64,000 nt of DNA from Shimia sp039969785 (GTDB lineage: Bacteria; Pseudomonadota; Alphaproteobacteria; Rhodobacterales; Rhodobacteraceae), in contig NZ_JBDVNC010000017.1 in assembly GCF_039969785.1 (NCBI RefSeq), positions 1 through 64,000 of the forward strand, read 5' to 3'. Shown here piece by piece: positions 26,307 to 34,764 of the stretch. A program made the position numbers and the translations under genes. The notes beneath the pieces are model-generated. The model saw only the letters and a program-made list of their open reading frames with translations. It was not told where the DNA came from and ran no database searches. Numbering within the stretch: the stretch's first letter is position 1; the number at the start of each line of letters is the position of its first letter.

Positions 26307-27435
26307 CACGGGCGGCGCGCAGGCGGTCACAGGTCCCGAACCAGAGCTGATCGATACAGCGCGCCCCGTCCTGTCGCCTGCGGCTGACAAACGTGGTCTT
26401 CGACTGGCTTTGGGTGCCAGCGCCAGCTTTGCGCTTGCTCTTGTGCTGGGCTGGCCAATGGCCAACTTCTCAGCGGTGTTTGTGGTGCTGTTTCTTCAGG
26501 GTCCCGCCCCGATGCCGCCAAGTGCGCTTTGGAAACTCGTACAGACCGGCTTTGTCTTTCTGTCCACGTCCTGGCTTTTGGCGTCTATGCTGGCGGTCTA
26601 TCCGGTGCCATTTCTGATGGCCGTCGCCATGGCTGTCTCAATGAGCTTTTACTGGGCCACGCGCGGTGCCGGGACACTGGCCGTTGTGCTGGCGCTGATG
26701 GCGGCGCTGATGATTCCCAATCTGGTACTTACATCTCGCGAACTCGCGCTGATGCTTGTGATCTGGGTGCCTGCGAATCTGGCGATTGCATGGTGTTGGA
26801 CCGTGTTCATGTTCTATGTTTTCCCGCCCGACCCACTTCCGCAAGGGGCTGCCAAAGGCGGCGATGGCAAGGTTGATCCCGGGCGGCTTGTGCTGCGCAT
26901 GTCATTTGTGACCGTGCCATTTGCCATGCTGTTTTTCCTGTCAGGCAGTGGCATGCTTGTGACGTTGTTCTTTGTTGCGTTGTTGTCGATGCAACTCGCC
27001 GCGGCCACAGGTGCCGGGCCGGTTGTGGCCAAGGGCATGCTCAAAGCAAACGCCATCGGAGGCATCGCTGCGGTGATCGCCTATGAAATCACGGTGATTG
27101 CGCCGCTGATGCTGGTTGCGATGGTGGTGATGACCGTCGTCGCGCTGGCGCTGGCCCGCTGGTTCGTGTCGGATCGTGCGGATGCATCGCTTGCCGGATC
27201 GTCGCTTTCAACCCTGATCATTCTTTACGGAGGCTCTGTCGCGCCGTTTGGCGATGACGCAGACGTTCAGATGCTGGACCGGCTTTTGCAAATTGGCTTT
27301 GCGCTCGGGTTTGTTCTGATTGCCTATCTTGTTGTGGATGCGTTTTTCCCGCTGAGACGAAATTCTGATCGCAAACGTGGCGGGCTCAGACGATTAACGC
27401 GCAAAGGCCGTGCCGCGCAACGCGCGCAGTCTTAA
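26296..27435 (+). CDS. DUF2955 family membrane protein, FUSC-like
   Basis: A 379-residue protein with two blocks of hydrophobic helices (about 35-185 and 215-355), resembling fusaric-acid-resistance type transporters in layout. The ATG at 26296 overlaps the HlyD gene by 11 bases; a longer in-frame start at 26257 is unlikely. With the adjacent HlyD protein it forms a probable aromatic-acid or drug efflux pair. The substrate is inferred from family resemblance only. Confidence 0.7.
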   Translation: MPTDTGGAQAVTGPEPELIDTARPVLSPAADKRGLRLALGASASFALALVLGWPMANFSAVFVVLFLQGPAPMPPSALWKLVQTGFVFLSTSWLLASMLAVYPVPFLMAVAMAVSMSFYWATRGAGTLAVVLALMAALMIPNLVLTSRELALMLVIWVPANLAIAWCWTVFMFYVFPPDPLPQGAAKGGDGKVDPGRLVLRMSFVTVPFAMLFFLSGSGMLVTLFFVALLSMQLAAATGAGPVVAKGMLKANAIGGIAAVIAYEITVIAPLMLVAMVVMTVVALALARWFVSDRADASLAGSSLSTLIILYGGSVAPFGDDADVQMLDRLLQIGFALGFVLIAYLVVDAFFPLRRNSDRKRGGLRRLTRKGRAAQRAQS

Positions 27436-27626
27436 CCCCGCACATCAACCCAAACTGCACCGCCGCAATACCGACGTTATGCCGACGCGGTGCCGAAACC
27501 GAATTTCGACGTGGCGCCAGCGCGTTAACCATGATTCGACTGCCCTGTCGCGGTTGATGCGGTTGCGACCCCTGCCGCGATGCTGTTACATCGCGGCAAT
27601 TGGTTAACATGTGAGGGGCATTGCCG

Positions 27627-28502
27627 ATGGACATCCGTGCAATTGCAATGGGATTGCTGTTTGCATTCCTGTGGTCCGCAGCCTTCACCTCTGCCCGGAT
27701 TATCGTTGCCGACGCCCCGCCGTTTGCCATCTCTGCCATCCGCTTTTTGCTGGCTGGTCTTATCGGTGTCGCCATTGCCCGCATGATGGGTCAAAACTGG
27801 CATCTGACCCGCGACCAATGGCGTGCCACGCTGATCTTTGGTCTGTGCCAGAACGCGCTTTATCTGGGCCTGAACTTTATGGCCATGACCACGGTCGAGG
27901 CTTCGCTGGCCTCAATCATCGCGTCCTCAATGCCGCTGATCGTGGCCTTTCTGGGCTGGGCAGCGCTGCGTGAAAAGCTGTCTCCGCTGGCAGCGTTTGG
28001 TCTGGTTCTCGGCTTTGCCGGAGTTGTGCTGATCATGGGCGGTCGCATCGGGCAAGGCGTTGATATGTTTGGCGTTATCCTGTGCGTTATCGGGGCAACG
28101 GCGCTCGCGGTCGCCACGCTGATGGTGCGCGGGGCATTGTCTGGCGGCAACCTGATGATGATCGTCGGGCTGCAGATGTTCGTCGGCGCAGCGGTTCTGT
28201 TTGTCGCATCGCTGCTGCTGGAAACATGGGAGTTCAACTGGAACCTGCGCATGGGCGCGGCCTTTACATTTACCCTGTTTGGCCCCGGTCTATTGGCAAC
28301 GTGGATCTGGTTCAAACTGGTTGAGCGCATCGGGGCTATCAAGGCCGCCACCTTCCACTTTCTGAACCCTTTCTTTGGCGTTGCCGTCGCCGCCGTCATT
28401 CTGGGAGAGGCCCTGGGTCTGACGGATGTGATTGGCGTCGTGATCATCGCAGCAGGCATTCTGGCCGTGCAGCTTTCCAAGCATTCCAACACGCGCAAGT
28501 GA
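27627..28502 (+). CDS. EamA/DMT-family permease
   Basis: A 291-residue ten-helix drug/metabolite transporter with two EamA repeats (residues about 5-135 and 148-285). The first ends in LSPLAAFGLVLGFAGVVLIMGG; the second contains FLNPFFGVAVAAVILGEAL. The ATG at 27627 has a GAGGGG RBS 8 bases upstream, preferred over a TTG at 27621. The 185 bases before it hold no gene. Confidence 0.85.
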   Translation: MDIRAIAMGLLFAFLWSAAFTSARIIVADAPPFAISAIRFLLAGLIGVAIARMMGQNWHLTRDQWRATLIFGLCQNALYLGLNFMAMTTVEASLASIIASSMPLIVAFLGWAALREKLSPLAAFGLVLGFAGVVLIMGGRIGQGVDMFGVILCVIGATALAVATLMVRGALSGGNLMMIVGLQMFVGAAVLFVASLLLETWEFNWNLRMGAAFTFTLFGPGLLATWIWFKLVERIGAIKAATFHFLNPFFGVAVAAVILGEALGLTDVIGVVIIAAGILAVQLSKHSNTRK

Positions 28503-28559
28503 TGACCCGTTAGCCATTCTCAGGCTGACTTTTGGCCGCGCAATTGGCACAAATGCAGC

Positions 28560-29273
28560 ATGGAATTATTGTTTGCCTATGGCGCTGGCCTGCTGACCCT
28601 GATCAACCCCTGCGTTGTGCCGGTGTTGCCCATTGTACTGGCGACATCCCTGCAAGCCAGCCGCTATGGTCCCGCCGCTCTGGCCGCCGGAATGAGCCTG
28701 TCTTTTGTTGTCCTGGGTGTGGCGGTCACGGCATTTGGCCACGCCATCGGCCTGACGCCTTATACCATCGCGCGGGCCGGGGCCGTTTTGATGATCGTAT
28801 TTGGTGCGGTACTGCTAATCCCTCGTTTTTCAATCGCTTTTTCCACAGCGACAGCGGGCATTGCCGCACGCGCCGACAGCGGCATGGACACACTCGAGCG
28901 CAATTCTGTCCAAGGCCAGTTCCTCGGCGGCCTGCTGCTTGGCGCGGTGTGGAGCCCTTGCGTTGGGCCCACACTGGGCGGCGCGATTTCGCTGGCCAGT
29001 CAGGGCGAAAGCCTGTTCAAGGCTGGGCTGATCATGGTGGCATTCGCACTTGGCGTTTCCACGCTGATCTTAGCTCTGGGCTACGGTGCCCGGTCGGCGC
29101 TGCAGTCCCGTCAGGTCCTGATGCGCCGCCTTGCCTCTGCCGCCCGCCCTGCCATGGGCGTGATCTTTCTCGTCACAGGTCTGGCCTTGTTTTTCAACTT
29201 ACATCACCTGATCGAAGCCTGGCTTATTGGCATCATGCCCGACTGGCTGGTCGATCTGTCTGTTTCTCTCTGA
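28560..29273 (+). CDS. CcdA-like thiol-disulfide transmembrane protein
   Basis: A 237-residue protein with six membrane helices of the CcdA/DsbD-beta family. The two redox cysteines sit in proline contexts (TLINPCVVPVLPIVLA near residue 17 and AVWSPCVGPTLGG near 138). It moves reducing power from cytoplasmic thioredoxin to the periplasm. A periplasmic thioredoxin-like gene follows after 18 bases, and the nir block with its many c-type haem proteins is next door, so a role in cytochrome c maturation is likely. Confidence 0.85.
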   Translation: MELLFAYGAGLLTLINPCVVPVLPIVLATSLQASRYGPAALAAGMSLSFVVLGVAVTAFGHAIGLTPYTIARAGAVLMIVFGAVLLIPRFSIAFSTATAGIAARADSGMDTLERNSVQGQFLGGLLLGAVWSPCVGPTLGGAISLASQGESLFKAGLIMVAFALGVSTLILALGYGARSALQSRQVLMRRLASAARPAMGVIFLVTGLALFFNLHHLIEAWLIGIMPDWLVDLSVSL

Positions 29274-29291
29274 CCTCATAGGAGCCTCCCC

Positions 29292-29699
29292 ATGAAACGT
29301 CGCGAATTTCTTATACTGACTGCCGCAGCCACCCTGCCATTGGCCGCACATGCCAGAGCCGCCAACTACACCCCCGGTCTGGTCAAAGAGCATCTCGCCG
29401 AGGGCGACACAGTGTTCCTTGATTTCAAGGCCAGCTGGTGTTCAACCTGCGCCGCGCAGGAACGGGTGATCAATGCGCTCAAATCGGACAACCCTGCCTA
29501 CGAAAAAAACATCGTTTTCATTAACGTCGACTGGGACAATTATCGCGGGTCCGACCTCGTGCGCTCAATGAACATCCCCCGCCGCTCAACGCTTGTGGCG
29601 CTCAAAGGGGATCAGGAACTGGGCCGCATTGTCGCTGGTACATCCAAGAAACAGATCAAGGCCCTGATGGACTCCGCACTAGACGCAGCGTCTGCCTAG
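29292..29699 (+). CDS. Periplasmic thioredoxin-like protein
   Basis: The 135-residue protein has a cleavable leader (MKRREFLILTAAATLPLAAHARA, with RR compatible with Tat) and a thioredoxin fold with the active site SWCSTCAAQ (C-S-T-C near residues 47-50). It resembles the C-terminal domain of DsbD. It is the likely electron acceptor of the CcdA-like protein encoded just before it and would keep apocytochrome thiols reduced. Confidence 0.85.
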   Translation: MKRREFLILTAAATLPLAAHARAANYTPGLVKEHLAEGDTVFLDFKASWCSTCAAQERVINALKSDNPAYEKNIVFINVDWDNYRGSDLVRSMNIPRRSTLVALKGDQELGRIVAGTSKKQIKALMDSALDAASA

Positions 29700-29772
29700 T
29701 AAAACTGGCGCTGCGCAGTGACTTGTGCCGCGCCTATGGATGACTTGGCCGTTCGACAGGAAACGACCAATG

Positions 29773-30054
29773 TCAACCCTCGGCCTCGTCCATCAGCCCG
29801 CGTATCCAGCGCGCACAGGCCCATGTTGCCGGAAACGCCAGCGGAAAAGACAGCAGGATCGCGGCCACGGGCGCGATAACCGGCAAATCTATCGCCTGCC
29901 ACATCAACCCGATCAGAAACAGGTTGATGGCCACCGCCCCCCAGGCAAAAGGAAAGAACCAGATCGACAGCCGCTGAACAGACCAATACGGCCCCTCGTT
30001 TGTGTCAATCTCAGTGACTGGTGCCTTCAGAGAATGTGATTTTGTTCCAGACAT
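29773..30054 (-). CDS. Small two-TM membrane protein at the end of the nir block
   Basis: A 93-residue protein with two hydrophobic segments (about 30-52 and 57-78) after a polar N-terminus. I do not recognise a named family. Its ATG at 30054 lies 44 bases inside the 3' end of nirN in another frame, and I see no later start that would keep the first helix. That overlap implies translational coupling and a role tied to nirN or haem d1 insertion. Small membrane proteins also occur in other denitrification clusters (NnrT, NorF), but homology is not shown here. Confidence 0.65.
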   Translation of the reverse strand: MSGTKSHSLKAPVTEIDTNEGPYWSVQRLSIWFFPFAWGAVAINLFLIGLMWQAIDLPVIAPVAAILLSFPLAFPATWACARWIRGLMDEAEG

Positions 30055-31549
30055 TGTACTTTCCCGAGGGTTTGCGCATCGGCAGGCGGCGCACTTCTTT
30101 CAGCGTGGCAGCATCATAAATGATCACTGCCCCGTCGTCTTCCCAAACAGACACCAACGCATAACGCCCGTCTTTTGTGAACTCGACATGCGCCACTGTG
30201 GCGCCTTTGACCGGTTGCAAGGTTTCAACGATCTCAAGGCTTTGCTTGTCGATCACATGCATTTTGTCCTTATTGGGACCAAAGAATACATCCGCCCAGA
30301 CATAAGGCGTATTCTCATGGCTGCGCATGAAAAATCCCGGCCCTTCGGTCTTGATCTGCTCAACAGTCTCCCACGTGGTCATGTCGATCACCGAGATGAC
30401 ACCGTCTTTGAGATGCGGCGTCGCCATCACGGTTGTTCCGTTCCGTTTCCACGTAATGCCAGACCCCAGATGCGGCATGCCCGGCAATTCCAGATCGGCA
30501 ATCTTATGACCAATCACCAGGTCAATCACCTGCCCGCCTTCTCCCGACCGGGACGCGCCCATGATGTACTCATAGGTCTGGTCAAAAAAGAAATCGTCCA
30601 GATAATCCGGCGTGGTGATCTTACGCACCGGGAACGGGTTGTCATTGGGCGCCATGCCCTCCATCCGCCAGTCATGCGCAAAGCCAAACTGGGGCGGGTT
30701 CTTTCCGTAAAAAATCTCCCAGATTTCCGGCACATCTTTCAGCGCCAGAACAAAGCTTTCACGCGGCGGTGCCTGATACACGGCAGACACCCGGCTGGGC
30801 GTGCCGTCTTTGCCTTTAACCTCTTGCACCCGCACCACAGACAGATCGTCGGTCGACAGAATGGTCAGCGTATTTGGCAGATAATTCGCCACCGCCAGCC
30901 ATTTACCATCAGCACTCATGGCAATGTTGCGGCTGTTCAACCCGGCGCGCACGCGGCCGACTTCCTTTAGCGCATATATATCGTATTTCTGCACCCAGCC
31001 ATCACGCGACATGATAAAAACATAGCGCCCGGTCGGGTCAAATTTTGGCCCGCCATGTACGGCGAAAGGCGTTGGAAACCGGTCCAGAACCTCAAACGTA
31101 TCCCCATCCAGAACACTCACATGATGATCGCCGGTTTCCACAGCCAGCGTGATGTTCATCGGGTCCGATGCCCAAACAGGCGCCTCAACTGACACATATT
31201 CCGGGTTCATGTCCCGGCTCTCTGTAATCTCTGCCTCACCCCAGGGGGGCACATGCTCCAGCGGCGTTTTCAACCACGCCGACAACGCTTCCACCGCTTC
31301 GGGCGTCAGGTCTTCTTGGAACGCAGGCATTTGCGTGGCCACCCGCCCGTTCAGAATAACATTTGCCACTTTCGGGCCACGCATCCGCTTTAAAGTCTCC
31401 GGAATCAGCGCAGGCCCCGTGCCGCCCAAACGCGCCTCTCCATGGCACGAGGCGCAATGCTCAGCATAATCCGCACCCGGCCCGGCCCAAACGGCTCCAC
31501 TGGCCACAAACGCGCCCGCCAGAACAACACACCGTCCCGCCATCTTCAT
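30011..31549 (-). CDS. nirN: NirN, c-type cytochrome with haem d1-binding propeller
   Basis: A periplasmic NirS paralogue that performs or assists the last step of haem d1 maturation and its delivery to NirS. The 512-residue protein has a signal peptide (VVLAGAFVASGAVWA), one haem c site CASCHG (C32 to H36) and an eight-bladed d1-type propeller. The start is the ATG at 31549, or 31543; both lie at the end of a dispersed repeat (31544-31577). The open frame continues to 31636 into nirJ but lacks signal-peptide character there. It is distinguished from NirS by the lower similarity to the NirS gene at 39716. Confidence 0.88.
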   Translation of the reverse strand: MKMAGRCVVLAGAFVASGAVWAGPGADYAEHCASCHGEARLGGTGPALIPETLKRMRGPKVANVILNGRVATQMPAFQEDLTPEAVEALSAWLKTPLEHVPPWGEAEITESRDMNPEYVSVEAPVWASDPMNITLAVETGDHHVSVLDGDTFEVLDRFPTPFAVHGGPKFDPTGRYVFIMSRDGWVQKYDIYALKEVGRVRAGLNSRNIAMSADGKWLAVANYLPNTLTILSTDDLSVVRVQEVKGKDGTPSRVSAVYQAPPRESFVLALKDVPEIWEIFYGKNPPQFGFAHDWRMEGMAPNDNPFPVRKITTPDYLDDFFFDQTYEYIMGASRSGEGGQVIDLVIGHKIADLELPGMPHLGSGITWKRNGTTVMATPHLKDGVISVIDMTTWETVEQIKTEGPGFFMRSHENTPYVWADVFFGPNKDKMHVIDKQSLEIVETLQPVKGATVAHVEFTKDGRYALVSVWEDDGAVIIYDAATLKEVRRLPMRKPSGKYNVWNKITFSEGTSH

Positions 31550-31577
31550 TTTGCCAAAAATACTCCCGCCGGAGGCA
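31544..31577 (-). repeat. Dispersed short intergenic repeat, copy 2
   Basis: On the minus strand it reads approximately GCCTCCGGCGGGAGTATTTT, then TGGCAAAATGAAG, and its ATGAAG is the putative nirN start. It matches the element at 11602-11635 over about 33 bases. It lies in the 61-base gap between nirJ and nirN, so here it may set nirN translation. Confidence 0.55.
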
Positions 31578-31610
31578 CCCGAAGATGCCACTTGCGCACC
31601 GTTGGTCGAG

Positions 31611-32825
31611 TCAAAAGAACTGATGTTGCGGGTCATGTTTCTTACCTCGGAAAGGGGTGACGCTCAGCCGCTCGGCCTCATCGACACCAATCTCGGAATT
31701 GCTCAGGTAACAGGCCGGATCTTCGGCCCATGGATCGCCAGTGACCTGCAAGGCCCGGATGCGGGTGTTGCCACCGCAGACATCCTTGATCGCACAAGCA
31801 CCACAGCGCCCTTTCAGCGGGCGGGGACGGGTGCGCAACGTTGCCAGCATCTGATCATCACCGGTCCACAGCTCGGAAAACGGTGTCGTTTTGACGTTGC
31901 CAACTGTGTAATCCGACCAATACGTGTCGGGATGCACCTTGCCCAAAAAGTCGATATTGGCGACACCCAACCCGGATGAATTACCACCCCACGCCACAAG
32001 ATGATCCCGCAGGTTGGCGCATTTATCTGTATCGAACCGCTCAGCGGCCCATTGCATGAAATACCCTGCATCGGCATCGTTGTTGCCGGTGACAATGTCC
32101 AGCTCACGGCCGCCAGAGGCCGATTCCCAGGCGCGTTCCAACAACAAATCCATACCCTTGCGGGTCATCTGGTGATGCGCGTCTTCGCCCCGGTTCTTGT
32201 CACCCCGCCCTGCATAGACAAGATGGCTCAGATAGAACTTATCCACACCCTCATCGTCACACAGTTTCAACAGATCCGGCAAATGGTGCTGGGTACCCTC
32301 GGTCAGACAAAACCGCAACCCAACCCGCACGCCACGCTTTTTCAATTCACGCACACCACGCACTGCCGCATCAAACGCTCCGTCAACGCCGCGAAACCAG
32401 TCATTTGTTTCGCCAATTCCGTCAATCGAAATGCCGACATAGTTGAACCCGACATCCGCCACCTGATCTGCAGCGTCACCGTGAATTTTGGTGCCGTTGG
32501 TCGACAAGGCCAGAACCCGGGTCAGCTTTCTCGCACGCTGTGCCAGTGGCAACCAATAGGGGCTGTCCAGCGGTTCGCCACCCGACAGAATGATGGCAGG
32601 CACTTTGAACTGGCCCAGATCTTCCAGCGTTTCAAACGCCTGTTGTTCGGACAATTCGCCGGGAAAATTCACGTCTGCCGACACGGTATAGCAATGCCGG
32701 CATTTCAGATTGCAGCGCCGCGTCAGGTTCCAGATTACCACTGGTTTGACCGCGCGGTCCGGGTTGCGCACCCGCACCGGGCTCGGCTTCACAAGCTGAT
32801 GCATATATTCAGTCAGTCGGAACAT
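31611..32825 (-). CDS. nirJ: NirJ, radical SAM enzyme of haem d1 synthesis
   Basis: Removes two propionate side chains from didecarboxysirohaem during haem d1 synthesis. The 404-residue protein has the radical-SAM cluster motif CNLKCRHC (C38, C42, C45), GGEPLDSPYW for SAM binding, and a C-terminal SPASM-like cysteine set (CGACAIKDVCGG) for an extra Fe-S cluster. It sits between nirH and nirN in the nir operon, 3 bases after nirH. Confidence 0.93.
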   Translation of the reverse strand: MFRLTEYMHQLVKPSPVRVRNPDRAVKPVVIWNLTRRCNLKCRHCYTVSADVNFPGELSEQQAFETLEDLGQFKVPAIILSGGEPLDSPYWLPLAQRARKLTRVLALSTNGTKIHGDAADQVADVGFNYVGISIDGIGETNDWFRGVDGAFDAAVRGVRELKKRGVRVGLRFCLTEGTQHHLPDLLKLCDDEGVDKFYLSHLVYAGRGDKNRGEDAHHQMTRKGMDLLLERAWESASGGRELDIVTGNNDADAGYFMQWAAERFDTDKCANLRDHLVAWGGNSSGLGVANIDFLGKVHPDTYWSDYTVGNVKTTPFSELWTGDDQMLATLRTRPRPLKGRCGACAIKDVCGGNTRIRALQVTGDPWAEDPACYLSNSEIGVDEAERLSVTPFRGKKHDPQHQFF

Positions 32826-32828
32826 GGG

Positions 32829-33314
32829 TTATCCCCGCTTTCTCAGACGTAACCCGGTCTTTTTCAGAATCCGGGTGGAATAGAGAATGTCGCATCCGTT
32901 CAGCGCATCCCCCAAAATATCAGTGATCACAGCGCGTTTCTCCGCAACTTCCTCGCGCGAACTTCCGTGCACCATGGCAAACAGGTTATAGGGCCACATC
33001 GGCAACGCACGTGGGCGTTCATAGCAATGGGTCACAAACGGCAATGCACCTACCCTGGCACCCAGCGCAGCCAGCTGCGCGTCATCCACATCCCAAACCG
33101 TCATGCCATTGGCCGTCATGCCCAGTTTGTAATGATTTGGCGCTGCCGCAATCCGGCGAATAACACCGCTGTCTTTCATCGCCTGCAGACGTGAGGTCAG
33201 TTCCCGTTCAGGAAGGGCCAGATCTGCGGCCACCTTGGCATAGGGGGCGGCAATCAGTGGCAGTCCGCCCTGCAAGGCTTCGACAATTTTGCGGTCTGTA
33301 GTGTCAAGTGTCAT
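32829..33314 (-). CDS. nirH: NirH, sirohaem decarboxylase subunit
   Basis: The 161-residue AsnC/Lrp-fold protein is one part of the NirDLGH sirohaem decarboxylase. An N-terminal winged helix (MTLDTTDRKIVEALQGGLPL) is followed by a RAM-like domain with HCYERPRALPMWPYNLFAMVHG. The ATG at 33314 overlaps the nirG stop as ATGA; a longer open frame from 33446 overlaps nirG and is rejected. Four nir paralogues follow one another here: DL (fused), G and H. Confidence 0.88.
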   Translation of the reverse strand: MTLDTTDRKIVEALQGGLPLIAAPYAKVAADLALPERELTSRLQAMKDSGVIRRIAAAPNHYKLGMTANGMTVWDVDDAQLAALGARVGALPFVTHCYERPRALPMWPYNLFAMVHGSSREEVAEKRAVITDILGDALNGCDILYSTRILKKTGLRLRKRG

Positions 33315-33763
33315 GCGGCAACCCGAAACCCGATATAAAATTCCTGAAGTTTGGGAAAACACAGCACGGCATGCCCGGTTTCCCTCTCGATCGCATCTGC
33401 GGCTTCTGTGATCCCTTCCGGCGTTTCGCAAGCCAGCACAAACCACATATTCAGCTGATGTGTGCGCTCATAATTATGCGCAACCTCGGGGCGGGCATTG
33501 ACTTTGGTCAGGACAGTTTCAAATTCCGCGTCCGGCACCGCCATGGCGCACAAACAGAAATCTCCGCCCATCGCTGCGGCATCAAAAAACGGCCCAAAAC
33601 GGGTTAGCACACCCTCTTCGCGCAGCCGCGCCACGCGGCTCAGCAAGGCGTCCTCGCTTAACCCCAATTCATCCGCCAAGCCGGCAAACGGGTGATGATC
33701 CAGCGGCAGGTCATCCTGCAACCGGTTGATCAGGTCACGATCAATCTGGTCCAATTCGCTCAT
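33311..33763 (-). CDS. nirG: NirG, sirohaem decarboxylase subunit
   Basis: A 150-residue protein of the same AsnC-like fold as NirH and NirDL (MSELDQIDRDLINRLQDDLPLD, later HNYERTHQLNMWFVLACE). It belongs to the NirDLGH complex converting sirohaem to 12,18-didecarboxysirohaem. It overlaps both neighbours by 4 bases (ATGA junctions), which supports a fixed stoichiometry. Confidence 0.88.
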   Translation of the reverse strand: MSELDQIDRDLINRLQDDLPLDHHPFAGLADELGLSEDALLSRVARLREEGVLTRFGPFFDAAAMGGDFCLCAMAVPDAEFETVLTKVNARPEVAHNYERTHQLNMWFVLACETPEGITEAADAIERETGHAVLCFPKLQEFYIGFRVAA

Positions 33764-34761
33764 GCCGCACTCTCTTTCGGGGCCGTGATCATGGCGCCGG
33801 TTTGTTTAAAACAACGGGTCGAAAACAATGCCTGATGACGCACACCCGCCAGTTCCGGAATTTGCGCGGCATTTTTCAGATTTTCCAACGCCTCGCCCTG
33901 ACTGCGGGCGTGGAACATGGAATAAAGACGGTAGGGCCAAACGCCATCAACGGGTGTGCGTTCGTAACACAGGGTCACACCCTGCTGCGCGGCCAGCTTT
34001 GGTCCGGCGGTCGTGATCTGATCATGGGGGATATCCCACACCACCATAGCATTGGCCCGCCAGCCCAATGCGCGATGACGCACGATCACGCCCAGTCGCG
34101 AAATGATGCCAGCATCGGTCAGACATTGCACCCGATCCAGAATGCCTGCCTCGGATTGGCCAAGCGCTTGGGCCAGTTCACCGTAAGGGCGCGAGACAAG
34201 CGCCATGCCTTTGGTCAACGCCTGCAAAATATCCTGATCGCCCGCCTTCAAGGCCGAACAATCCACTGGGCGCGCGCGCGGCGGCGCACCCTTCAGGCCA
34301 TCACCGCCGATTAGCTTAAACCCTAGATCAACGTTGAACGGGCGCACCAGCTGCAAATCAAGCACCCGCAGCCCGGTACGCGTTTCAATCCGGGCCAGCG
34401 TAGCGTTGACATGGTCCCGATCCGGGCCCGTTGCCACGAACCACAAATTCCAGCGATCTTCGCGTTCATAGGAATGATTTACACCCGGTTCTTGCCCGAT
34501 GATCGCGGCCACCTCTTCCACCCGTTCGGGGGGTGCCGCCACGGCAGCCAGCGTGCTGGCTGACACCGTATTGGGCGCACAGGTCGCCCCGACACGTGTA
34601 ATGCGGCCGCTTTTGCGCATCCGTTCCAACCGCGCCAACACATCGGCTTCGGTGATGTCCAGCGTCTGAGCCAATTCAACAAACGGCTGGGAAATAATCG
34701 GAAAATCCCGCTGCCAGTCATCCAGCAACAAACGATCAATCGGGTCGGCAACAATTTTCAT
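33760..34761 (-). CDS. nirDL: NirDL fusion, sirohaem decarboxylase subunit
   Basis: This 333-residue protein carries two AsnC-like repeats in one chain, each with a winged helix and a RAM-like half (residues about 8-150, HSYEREDRWNLWFVATG, and 175-325, LCYERTPVDGVWPYRLYSMFHA). That corresponds to NirD and NirL, separate genes in Pseudomonas. It is part of the sirohaem decarboxylase. It starts 3 bases after nirF and overlaps nirG by 4 bases. Confidence 0.88.
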   Translation of the reverse strand: MKIVADPIDRLLLDDWQRDFPIISQPFVELAQTLDITEADVLARLERMRKSGRITRVGATCAPNTVSASTLAAVAAPPERVEEVAAIIGQEPGVNHSYEREDRWNLWFVATGPDRDHVNATLARIETRTGLRVLDLQLVRPFNVDLGFKLIGGDGLKGAPPRARPVDCSALKAGDQDILQALTKGMALVSRPYGELAQALGQSEAGILDRVQCLTDAGIISRLGVIVRHRALGWRANAMVVWDIPHDQITTAGPKLAAQQGVTLCYERTPVDGVWPYRLYSMFHARSQGEALENLKNAAQIPELAGVRHQALFSTRCFKQTGAMITAPKESAA

Positions 34762-34764
34762 GAT

